DNA of 57,824 bases, from positions 1 through 57,824 of the forward strand of contig MU623516.1 in assembly GCA_025201765.1 (NCBI GenBank). Reading direction: 5' to 3'. The translations under genes and the position numbers were made by a program. The notes beneath the pieces are model-generated. The model did not search any database, was not told the DNA's origin, and worked only from the letters and a program-made list of their open reading frames with translations. Numbering within the stretch: position 1 is the stretch's first letter; every line of letters starts with the position of its first letter. Source of the DNA: Daldinia sp. FL1419 (Eukaryota > Ascomycota > Sordariomycetes > Xylariales > Hypoxylaceae). Shown one piece after another: positions 1 through 9,930 of this stretch.

Positions 1-92
1 CCTAACCCTAACCCTAACCCTAACCCTAACCCTAACCCTAACCCTAACCCTAACCCTAACCCTAACCCTAACCCTAACCCTAACCCTAACCC
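1..92. repeat. Telomere, CCCTAA repeats
   Basis: Uninterrupted 6-bp units (CCCTAA, which is TTAGGG on the other strand) run from the first base for about 15 copies and end abruptly at an AT-rich sequence. This is the standard telomere of filamentous ascomycetes. Its orientation shows that base 1 is the physical chromosome end, so distances in this window are distances from the telomere. Confidence 0.98.
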
Positions 93-185
93 TAATAAAG
101 TTTTGCAATTTCAATTATATAATTATATTACTTAATTATGTAATTACATTATAACTTTCTATTAAAAACCCTCCACTTTTTAAAA

Positions 186-610
186 AAAAAACTTATATTG
201 AATAGGAGCTTTAATAATTCCTGTAGGATATGCCCTATATTTCAACTAATCCATAACAAATCAAAGGCTATATAAGCCAGAAGATATAAGGTAATTATAT
301 CTTAAAAAGAGAAATAAATTAATTAAATAAAAAAATTAATATAAATAATTATTTATTAATGGTAATATATTATAAGAAAATATTTTCAAAAAAGAGATTA
401 AAATTATATATTCTTATATAAAGATTTTATGGAAAAATTGAGTTATAGAACTTAATAAATTGCTGTTGATTAGATAAGAAAGACAACTCTCGAGGGCCTA
501 TTTATGTCCAAAAGAACTGTGGAGCCTAGGAGGGTCTAGCTCTAAGGAGGAGATAGGGTCGCTATAGGGTAGTATCTATAACCTAATTGCTCTACACCGG
601 TTTAATATAA
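186..610. repeat. Diverged direct repeat, telomere-side copy
   Basis: This segment matches 5008-5415 in order and orientation. Shared landmarks are TTGAATAGGAGCT, the CCTGTAGGATATGCCCTATA phrase, AAGGCTATATAAGCC, GGTAATTATATC, CCTATTTATGTCCAAAAGAA and an end near ACCGGTTTAATAT. The second half also resembles 4585-4740. Differences are largely transitions. It could be a terminal repeat of a dead element or one unit of a dispersed subtelomeric repeat. Confidence 0.65.
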
Positions 611-959
611 TTAAGGTAACTCAATTATAAAAATAATTAAAAAAGAAATTTAATTAAAAATATAAGAATAATTTTAATTATAATATATATAATGAAATTA
701 TAAATTTAAAAAAATATATCTTATTTATATAAAACTAGTTTTTTTGGATTGGTTGCTTTGCAACCAGTTAGTTTTTTAAGATTAATTACCCTTATCCTAT
801 AAATATCAATTTAATACTTAATAATAAATATAATTCTTATATATATAGATATTAAATTAAAATAATATGATTAAGTAATAGATACTATCCTACAAAGATC
901 TTATTAACCTTTATGGAACCATACCTTTCTAAGGTCTCCATAAGCTTTTAAACATAAAT

Positions 960-3330
960 AAGCTTTTAAAAGTTATCTTTCTTGCCTGATCAATTCAATT
1001 TCGTTATAGTCTTTCAAAAGTCACTTCTATAGAGCAATTGTACGATAATATACAGTTTCAGTCCGTTCCTTAAGTATAACCTCCTCGTACGGGTTACCAT
1101 TGGCAAGCAGTCACCTCTATTAGGTCTTCTATACGATCATTGCAATACCTTTTTTAAGATATAATTACCTTATATTTTTTATTTTATATAGCTTTTGGTC
1201 TATTATAAGGTAGTTGAAGTGTAGGGCATATCTTGTAAGAGTTATTAAAGCTTTTATTTAATATATTGAATTGGAGTAGTGTGATTATATAATTGAAGTT
1301 ATTTTGTAAGACCTTATTAACCTCTATAGAACCAACCCTTCTAAAGTTTCTACAGGTTTTTTTTGGATATGAATAGGTTTTTAAGCGTTGATTCTTATTT
1401 AATCAAATCAAACTTTATAAAATTATTGCTTTCTTTTATAATTTTTACAATAATGTATAAATTTGTTTTTTTGTTAAATATATTATTTTTTCTACTTTTT
1501 AAATGCATTATTATTATTAGTATTCACCCCTATTAATTCTTTTATTTAATTATTTTAATAACTATTTTAAAGTATAATTTATTATAGTGTAATTAAAGTG
1601 TAAGGCAAGGAATATTCTGCAAGAACTAAGTATTAAAGCTCTTATTCAATATCTAGGCCCTCAAAAGTTGATTCTTGTTTGATTAGATCAAATTCTCCAT
1701 CATAAAAGTTAAGCTTTTGAAGCATTACCTTTTATATAACTTCTTACAATAATTTATGATTTCTTTCTCTTATTGGATATATCATGTATTCTATCTCTGA
1801 AACGCCAGCAATTACCTTTATTAATTAACCTTTTCTTTGATCATTTTAATACCTTTTTCACGATATAATTACCTTGTATCTAGCTATTATAGCTCCTATT
1901 CAATTAGAGCTCCTGTTCAATAATATTAACCCTGAATTAGAGGTCCTATTTAATATATAGGCCCTCAAGATTTGATTCCTGTCTGATCAGGTCAAGCTCT
2001 TTAAGTATCACCTTTTATATAACTTCTTACGATAGTTTATAACTTCTCTCTCCTATTGAATATAGGTATCGTCTATTCTATCTCTTGAGCGCCAGCTACC
2101 GTTGCCAGCAGTTACCTTCATTAGTCATTCTATTAGATCACTTTAATACCTTCTTCAAGATATATTTACCTTGCATCTAGCTATTATACCTCCTGTTCAA
2201 TATATAGGCCTTCAAGAATTAAATCTTATCTGATCAAATCAAGCTCTTTAAGTATCACCTTTCATATAACTTCTTACAACAATTTATTACTTCTCTTTTT
2301 TATTGGATATATCGTCTATTCTATTTTTTGAGCGCCAGAAATCACCTTTATTAATTAGCCTTTTATTTGATTACTTTAATACCATCCTTCAGGATATAAT
2401 ATATTATGTAGTAGCTGAAATGTAGGGCACGGCATATCCTGCAAAAGTTATTAAAGTTAATATTAATCTTAAATTAAAGCTCTTATTTAATATATAAACC
2501 CTTAAACATTAATTTTTATTTAATTAAATCAAACTTAACAAAATCATCACTTTCTCTTATAACTTTTACAATAATTTATAAATTTGCTCTCTTATTAAAT
2601 ATTATTTCTTAAGCACCAACTACCATTACCAACAATTATTTCTATTAATCCTTTTATTTAATCATTTTAATACCATCCTTTAAGATATAATTACCTTGCA
2701 TCTATCCAATTATTAGAGTTCCTGTTTGATTATAACTTCTGTTTAATAGTATTAACCCTAAATTCGAGCTCCTATCCAATATATAAGCCCCCAAAAGCTG
2801 ATTCTTACCTAATCAGGTCAAGTTCTTAAACTATACAGAATCATCAATTTCTCCTATAGCTTTTACAATAGTTTATGAATTCTCTCGTTGAATATAACCT
2901 CATAAGAGCGTGCTACCATTGCCACCAATTACCCTTATTAGTCTTTTATTTGATCATTTGAATACCTTCCTCAGGATATAATCACCCTGCATCCAGGTAG
3001 CTATTAGAGCTCCTGTTCAATTACAGCTCCTGTTCAATAGCATTAACCCTGAATTGGAGCTCCTGTTTAATATATAAGCCCTCAAATATTAATTCTTATC
3101 TGATCAGATCAAGTTCTACAGGACCATTGCATTCTCTTATAGCCTTTACAATAGTTTATGAATTTGCTCTCTTACTGAATATATTATTTATTCTCTCTCG
3201 AGTGTTAGTTATCATTGTTAACAATTAGCTTTATTAACCTTTTATTTAATCACTTTAATACCTACCTTCTTCAAGATATAATTACCTTATATTTAGCTAT
3301 TAAAACTCTTGTTCGATACCCTGATTAAAT
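960..3330. repeat. Degenerate tandem array, unit about 290 bp, about 8 copies
   Basis: A recurring landmark of the form GATTCTTATCTGATCAGATC occurs in diverged form near 980, 1390, 1670, 1974, 2220, 2510, 2800 and 3091. The last three intervals are about 290 bp; earlier ones range from 246 to about 410. Each unit also carries related words in the same order: AACTTCTTACAATAATTTAT, a GCGCCAG/ACCATTGCCA segment, and a phrase like GGAGCTCCTGTTCAATATAT followed by AAGCCCTCAAA. Copies differ mostly by C/T and G/A changes and small indels. This looks like a decayed subtelomeric satellite; no coding potential is visible. Confidence 0.75.
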
Positions 3331-5007
3331 AATTTTAAGGGGAATTTACTAATATAAGTTTTTGTTTAGTTAAAAAAGCTGTACACCACGGGAAGCCACA
3401 GGCGCACGCACAGGGCACAAAAAAAATCCCAAATTACTTTAATTTATTATATTAATTCAAAATTTATGTAAAAATATTAATAATTAGTATCATTTGAAAA
3501 ATAACTAAATTCATAGTCTTTTAAGATAGGTTACATATATTTCCGATAGGAAATTGTTGTACAATAGTTGAAAACGTTCAAAAGTGCGGGGGATTTTTTT
3601 GGGAGCTAATTGGTCAGTTAGGATTGTGGCGCAACTAATGAAATAAGAAAAACATAGATTATATGGAAATAATTTTTAAAGGCTTATATATATTTAAATA
3701 AATATATATAAATTTTATAAGGATTTATTAAAGTCCTCCAGAATAGCTCTTATTATATATTCTTATTGTGTATCTGTATTGCGTATCCTATTACATATGC
3801 CTGTTGCATGTTACAACCACGTACTTATATTATACCGGTTCAATATTAAAATAATTGGCTTAAAAAATTAATTAAATTAATGATTTCTCAATAATAATGC
3901 ATATAAAATTATATAAATAATATATTTAATAAAGATTTTATAAAGAAAATATAATGGTCCTTATAAATTTGATCTAATTATATAAAAAAACAATTTTTAA
4001 ATAGTAATTTTAATAATATAGGTAAAAATTCATAAAAATATAGGTCCTTGCCACTTTCCATATAAGATGATGGTTAAGATGGTTTCTTACCTAATTTATA
4101 TGGGGCTTAATCTTATATTTTAATATATATAGAATTTGATCTAGTTACATATTTAATATATTTAATAAATAATATGATAAATTCAATAAATTTAATTATT
4201 TTACAAAAGTTTAAATAGTTTTTTAATTATTTATTTTAGCCATGTATTTATTTAAATGTTATAATAATACAAATTTCAATTATGCATATCTGATTGGTTA
4301 AATTGATTAGGCCTTGTTGCTATAAGTGTTGGTATTGAGGGTATTGTATATAATTATGGTATTAATGTAGGCAATAGTGCTAGTATTGACAAATACTCTA
4401 ATATTAAATTTAATTAATTTTATTATTTTAATGTTTGAAAAAAATATTATTGGGCAGTTTTCTATTTTTTTTTAATTAAGGGTTAGATTAAATCCCTTAT
4501 AAATTAAATATGTTGTGGTCCGGCCACTATTTCACGTGGAAAGTGGAGCGGATCTGTGTTTTTATGAGTTTTTACCTGTATTATTAAAATACTGATTCCT
4601 AAGGGCCTATTTTTATCCATAAGAGCCTATGGGAACCTGAGAAGGGTAGGTTTTATGGAGGCTAATAGGGTCTTTACAGGGTAGGGTCTATTACATAATC
4701 ACATTACCCCAGTTTAGTATAAGGTATTTATAACATCAAAATATTATAAAATCAATATAAATAAATCAAAAGCATTTTAAAAAGTGCTTTAAAAACCTGT
4801 AATTCATACTTATACTTACCCCTTATAAACTTTTCCAAATTTATATAACATAATATCCTCTTAAAGATTAAGCTGATCAAGACCTTACTTTAACATAAAT
4901 AACAAGCCATATAGCTATAACTATAACAGCAAAGGCTTCACGTCAAAAATTGTTGAAAATAAATTAATAAAGTTGATAGAGCGTAGATATGATGTAGATA
5001 GGATATT

Positions 5008-5415
5008 ATACAAAAATATATTGAATAGGAGCTCTAATAGCTCCTGCAGGATATACCCTATACTTCAATTAACCCATAATAAGCCAGAGGCTGTATAAGC
5101 TCGAGGATATAAGGTATCTATATCCTAAAAAATATAATAGGACGATTAGGTAAAAAAATTACTATAAATAATTGCTTAACAATGGTAACGCGTACGATGA
5201 GGTTATAAGCCTAAAGAATATATATTATTTATATGAAGCTTTATGGAAATAATTTTTGAAGAACTATGTATAGAACTTGAACTGATCAGGCAAGAAAACA
5301 ACTCCTGAAAACCTATTTATATCCAAAAGAACGTGTGTAAACCTTAGAAGGGGGGGGCGGGCCAACAGGGACCTTCAGGGTAGCTCCTATTACCTAATCA
5401 CATTACCCCGGTTCA
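5008..5415. repeat. Diverged direct repeat, centromere-side copy
   Basis: Partner of the repeat at 186-610, with the same order of landmarks: TTGAATAGGAGCTCTAATAG, GGATATACCCTATA, AGGCTGTATAAGC, CCTATTTATATCCAAAAGAA and CCCCGGTTCAATATC. It contains a short G run (GGGGGGGCGGG, about 5350). A partial third copy lies at about 4585-4740, and a related end motif (ACCGGTTCAATAT) occurs near 3834. Confidence 0.65.
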
Positions 5416-5450
5416 ATATCAAATTAGGTACTTAAATGAACAGGCCAGAT

Positions 5451-6791
5451 TTTCAATAAGAATATTTCTCTTTGATTAGATTCGTGTCATAGTCGGGAGC
5501 TGGTCTCTTCAAGACAACCATAATTTCTAAGATCCAATTGCTCAAAATAAGTCTTAGTTATCATTAAACATCCAGCTTACATCTCTAATATGAGAATAAT
5601 TACCATCATAAACTATTATACAGCAATCATAAGTCTCTACGTATAGATTAAGGAGGTATGATAAATTGTTTGTTTTAGACTATATTTGACTCTGGTCGTC
5701 GTATCATTTTTAACAGTGAAGCAGGGAGGTTCCAAGGGTTATAAATCTATTACTAGATTGGATCGATTATATTCCCTGTTATTTTACATCAATAGGTTAA
5801 TCGTGAAACATCCGAACTCACCGAATGGATCAACCAGATACTGGAGGATATAATTAACCTCACCCCGAACGGTGTAGGTCGGGAATACCGCCTCCATGCA
5901 GTCATATTATATGTAATAAAGTAAGTTTCGTTATTCGTATACTTTTATCTCGTGGAGCTATACTACATTAAGGTGGAATCGGTTGTAACATTGCAGATAC
6001 TGGCATCCGTATCGCCGCAAGGATAACTGGTGGCTTGCCCATTTGCACTTCAAGTTTGCTGATAATTACCCTTAAATCGATGACTCTTCGCATTGACAAG
6101 TCAAACACGTGAAGATTTAGGTATAAACATTGATTTGGCTGGATTTCGCATGGTAGCACCATTCTACGCCCTTATAGCGTTTACCTAGCATACGTTAAAT
6201 TGAGGAAGTTCGCGATGCGACGCTACATCTCATCTGACGGCTATCCAATTGTGTGGTTCCGGACGTCGAAATTCAGGCGGGCGTCATTCAGGTACATGTA
6301 AGGTTGGGTAGCATGAACCCTGGATGGGACGGCACGTTAATTAATTTGTGGTTAATGCGGCCCGGAACTACGAGCCCTTTTCCCCCTTCAGCCGCCCAAA
6401 ACCCCATCGCCCTCCGGGAAAATACCATGCTGCTCACGTTAGGAGAGAAGATCTTCGACGTTTCGAGTGTTCTGAACCGAAGGCTTACCGCCGGCCAAGA
6501 TGGGACAAGAATTCAATCTATTATCATCATGGAAGGCGGCAAGAAAATTCCTTGTCGTCCCTCTTTATCCCCTCCGTATATTACTAGATTTAGCATATCC
6601 GGGGTCTGCGTGACGCTGCCATGGGCCGGATGTTTGGGGACGAAAATCGCGTCGTGGGCTAGGACGCCCCCGCGAACGGTGAGTATGATCTTCGGACATG
6701 TCATATAAGGCTCTTAGGGGACCCTCGAGATCCTCTGCGAATCCCGAGTTGGCCTTGATGCTCTGTACAGTTTTGGACTCGGCTACCAACT
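5451..6791. other. Spacer between AT-rich block and first gene
   Basis: Base composition rises from AT-rich to mixed at about 5450-6200. Short open frames here have no recognisable domain. The last 550 bases are the promoter side of the beta-glucosidase gene. A CCGGGG hexamer at 6599-6604 fits the SYGGRG pattern of the carbon-catabolite repressor Cre1/CreA, but this is a weak, common motif. Confidence 0.5.
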
Positions 6792-7519
6792 ATGAGGTCT
6801 CCTCTTCTTATTGCGACGTTCGCCACGGTCTCCGCGGCCGCTGCGCTCGACTGGGCGGCTGCTTATGAGAAAGCCAACGCTTCGTTAGCGAAGCTTTCGC
6901 AGAATGACAAGATCAACATCGTGACCGGAGTAGGCTGGAATAACGGGCCTTGCGTTGGTAACACGGCCCCGGCTAGCTCCATCAGCTATCCCCAGCTGTG
7001 TTTGCAAGACGGCCCTCTTGGTATCCGATTTGCTACGGGCAACAATGCCTTCGTCCCTGGCATCCACGTCGCTTCCACTTGGGATCGAGCCCTGATGAAG
7101 GAGCGGGGGCAGTTCATGGCCGAAGAGACGAAGGGATGTGGTATCCACGTTTTGCTCGGGCCCGTTGCTGGCCCCTTAGGTAAGAACCCGGCGGGTGGAC
7201 GCAACTGGGAAGGATTCGGTGCGGATCCCTATTTGCAAGGTATCGCTATGGCGGAAACTATCGAGGGGATGCAGAGCGTCGGCGTCCAGGCTAATGCGAA
7301 GCATTACATTCTCAACGAGCAAGAGCTTAACCGTGAAACCATAAGCTCGAACATAGACGACCGGACGCTGCACGAATTGTATCTGTGGCCTTTTGCGGAT
7401 GCCGTACACGCAAATGTCGCTTCGGTCATGTGTTCTTACAATAAGATCAATGGTACCTGGGCGTGTGAAAAGTAAGTTGTATCCGGCAAACCTATCCGTT
7501 TCTAAACTCGTCGCGGGCA

Positions 7520-7556
<37 letters not shown>

Positions 7557-9190
7557 TTTTTTTTTTTCGGGCGGTGGAGACCTTGTTTAGCATTATTAGA
7601 AGTATTAAACTGACGATCTCGCAGCCCATACGCTCTAGACACCCTCTTGAAGAAAGAGCTCGGTTTCCAAGGGTACGTTATGACGGATTGGAATGCGCAA
7701 CATTCCACCGTAGAGGCCGCGACCTCTGGGCTGGATATGACGATGCCTGGGACTGACTTCAACGGCGGGTCCCAATACTGGGGTTCGAAGTTATCCCAAG
7801 CCGTGAGCAGCGGTCAGGTGCCGCAGTCGCGTCTCGACGACATGGTGCGACGAATTCTCGCCGCGTGGTACCTGCTAGGTCAGGACAGCGGCTATCCTGC
7901 GACCAACCTCAAGGCGAACGTTCAAGGCACTCACAAGACGAACATTCGCGCCACGGCGAGGGACGGAATCGTTCTCTTGAAGAACGAAGGAGATATTCTT
8001 CCCCTAAAGAAACCCGGAAAGCTTGGGCTCGTCGGTTCTGCTGCTGTTGTCAACCCCCAAGGAATTAACTCGTGTACCGACCAAGGATGCAATAGTGGTG
8101 CTCTCGGAATGGGTTGGGGATCCGGAACCGCCTCTTACCCGTACTTTGTGGCGCCTGCTGATGCAATCAAGACCCGGGCGGAAGCTGATGGCACGCAGAT
8201 CAGCTTGTCCTCGTCCGACAGCACTAGTTCCGTGAGCTCGATCGTCGATGGGGCCGATGCCGCTATCGTGTTCATCACTTCCGACAGCGGTGAAGGGTAT
8301 ATTACTGTAGAAAACAACGCGGGCGACCGCAATAATCTCGACCCGTGGCACAACGGCAATGAGCTTGTCAAGGCGGTTGCAGCTGTGAGCGACAATGTGA
8401 TTGTAGTCATACACTCGGTGGGCCCCGTTATCCTCGAGACTATTCTAGCCCAGCCGAACGTAAAGGCGATCGTTTGGGCCGGTCTCCCCTCTCAAGAAAA
8501 TGGCAACGCTCTCGTAGACGTTCTTTACGGAGAGGTCAGCCCTTCGGGAAAGCTGCCTTACACTATTGCCAAATCTGCCGCTGATTATGGGACGAGCACT
8601 CTCCAAGGAAACGACGATTTTAAGGAGGGTCTTTACGTTGACTATCGCAAGTTTGATAAAGAAGACATTGTTCCCAGATACGAGTTCGGTTATGGTTTAT
8701 GTAAGTTGGCTAGCCGTACTTCTCCTTCTGGAAAAAAAAATTTTAAAGAGAAATAAAAATCATTAACTAGAACTACTCCGCAGCGTACACGAACTTCACC
8801 TACTCCGATATTTTTGTTGATGGGCGGCCAACAGCGGGCCCCGCGACGGGAGATATCATTCCGGGAGGGCACGCCGACCTCTGGGAGATAGTAGTTACCG
8901 TCACTGCTACAATAACCAACACAGGATCCGCTAAAGGTGCCGAAGTAGCACAGTTATACCTAGTGTACCCGGAGTCCGCGGGCGAGCCGCCGAAGCAGCT
9001 TCGTGGATTCGAGAAGGTGGCCCTAGAGGCGGGTGCTGAGGACATTGTCTTCTTTGAACTCAAGAGACGAGATTTGAGTTTCTGGGATACAGAAAAACAG
9101 AACTGGGTTGTACCCTCGGGAGTATTCAACTTTACCGTTGGTGCAAGCAGTCGCGATATTCGGCTTAGCGGGACCCTGGAAGTGCCATGA
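6792..9190 (+). CDS. Secreted GH3 beta-glucosidase (Cel3A/Bgl1-like)
   Basis: Exons 6792-7471, 7625-8700 and 8784-9190 give 720 residues. The enzyme hydrolyses terminal beta-glucosyl residues of cellobiose and oligosaccharides outside the cell. An N-terminal signal peptide (RSPLLIATFATVSAAAA) precedes the mature start near residue 19. The GH3 nucleophile is Asp of VMTDWNAQH (about residue 248) and the acid/base is Glu of DSGEGYITVE (about 450). Further GH3 landmarks are LCLQDGPLG, KHYILNEQE, the split-codon joint CENPY, GYGLSYTNFTYSD and a C-terminal fibronectin-like domain ending in VGASSRDIRL. Length and motifs are close to Trichoderma Cel3A as remembered. Intron 1 (153 nt) carries a run of 28 T (7540-7567) before its acceptor; intron 2 is 83 nt. 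All joints keep frame, so the gene appears intact about 7 kb from the telomere. Confidence 0.95.
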
Positions 9191-9786
9191 TAAAAAGGGG
9201 TTATAAAACTTCGTTCGTCTAACAATTTTATAGGTATATCGGCAAGTAAAAGAGTCATATTTCATGTAGATAGCTTATTAAGAGATGTTTTATTGCACTG
9301 TAACCCTGGGATTCCTAGACATTAAAGACATCATCCACTATCGACAGATGCTATGCTAAACACGACGGCTGGGCACTTTTGACTAAAGCTCGACGTTCAG
9401 ATTGAATACAAAGATAAAAGCCAGAGGCGCTTATAGCGGCTTACTTATAGTGCGGTCAAGTCGTCATGTCTAACCTAGTTATATCTCCCTTTGCCAAAGG
9501 GCAATACTACAGCCCTTATTCAGGTATTCGTCTGTACTAGCGGTGCAGTTACTCCGTGGGTTCGAATGCCACATTATACGGAATTCCCATCTACGATACG
9601 ATTTATATCGCCAAGTAAAGCACGCAACCGTGGCAAGATAACAAGCGTATTAATATTTACCGGCTCTCCCGTGTTATGGGTATTTTATATAGGGTATATT
9701 TCCGCTTTGAAGTTAAAGCTTTATATATGAGCACAGCCCACTGTAACACAACCAATCAGGTGTACCCTCTCGAGACAACCATCTCG
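9191..9786. other. Intergenic, no gene seen
   Basis: Mixed-composition spacer. A phrase GGGTTCGAATGCC near 9561 resembles a Pol III B box or tRNA T-arm, but no matching acceptor stem or D-arm was found around it. Confidence 0.5.
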
Positions 9787-9920
9787 TCCTCTGTGGCGCA
9801 ATTGGCTAGCGCGTCGTAGGTTCAACACACTATGCCTTCATTAAGTATTATCGATTTACTAATTATATGTTGTAGTGACTGTTAATCAGGAGGTTGGAAG
9901 TTCGAGCCTTCCCGGAGGAG
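9787..9920 (+). tRNA. tRNA-Asn(GTT) split by a 60-bp intron-like insert
   Basis: Parts 9787-9815 and 9876-9920 join into a 74-base cloverleaf. Acceptor stem: TCCTCTG with CGGAGGA (one T-G pair), discriminator G. D-arm: GCGC, loop AATTGGCTA, GCGC. Anticodon stem: TCTGA with TCAGG; loop CTGTTAA gives anticodon GTT (Asn). Variable loop is AGGTT. T-arm: GGAAG, loop TTCGAGC, CTTCC. The A box (TGGCGCAATTGG, 9794-9805) and B box (AGTTCGAGCC, 9899-9908) are intact, and a T6 Pol III terminator follows at about 9925-9930. The insert lies between positions 28 and 29, inside the anticodon stem, whereas known eukaryotic nuclear tRNA introns lie at 37/38. Without its removal the anticodon stem has only three pairs. 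It could be a functional gene with unusual processing or an interrupted pseudogene; the sequence alone cannot decide. Confidence 0.85.
9816..9875 (+). other. Spliceosomal-intron-like insert in tRNA-Asn
   Basis: The 60 bp begin GTAGGT, contain TACTAAT at 9857-9863 (branch A at 9862, 13 nt before the end) and finish TTGTAG. Length, donor, branch and acceptor all match the protein-gene introns of this window. A GTAG tetranucleotide occurs at both ends of the insert. There is no tRNA-type bulge-helix-bulge arrangement next to the anticodon. The function of the signals is inferred. Confidence 0.75.
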
Positions 9921-9930
9921 ATGTCTTTTT

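Larger units (their letters stand above)
93..5450. repeat. AT-rich subtelomeric block, probably RIP-degraded
   Basis: About 5.4 kb is dominated by A and T, full of TA-rich words and stop codons in all frames, with no open reading frame worth calling. Diverged repeats inside it are described separately. Such AT isochores in Pezizomycotina usually come from repeat-induced point mutation (C to T, mainly at CpA) of repeated DNA. This origin is inferred from composition and the repeats; no intact transposon domain can be read. A small GC-containing patch sits near 3390-3420. Confidence 0.85.

Noticed and set aside
960..3330. CRISPR array as explanation of the regular repeats
   Set aside because: The units are about 290 bp, strongly diverged and contiguous, without short identical repeats and unique spacers, and the organism is a eukaryote.
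6253..6708. 151-codon open frame upstream of the beta-glucosidase
   Set aside because: It starts at GTG and has no recognisable domain. It overlaps several equally long frames, so it is probably promoter sequence.
9555..9580. Second tRNA from GGGTTCGAATGCC, a B-box-like word
   Set aside because: The T-stem has a mismatch, and no acceptor stem, D-arm or anticodon arm could be built around it. The similar words near 10424 and 11071 fail in the same way.
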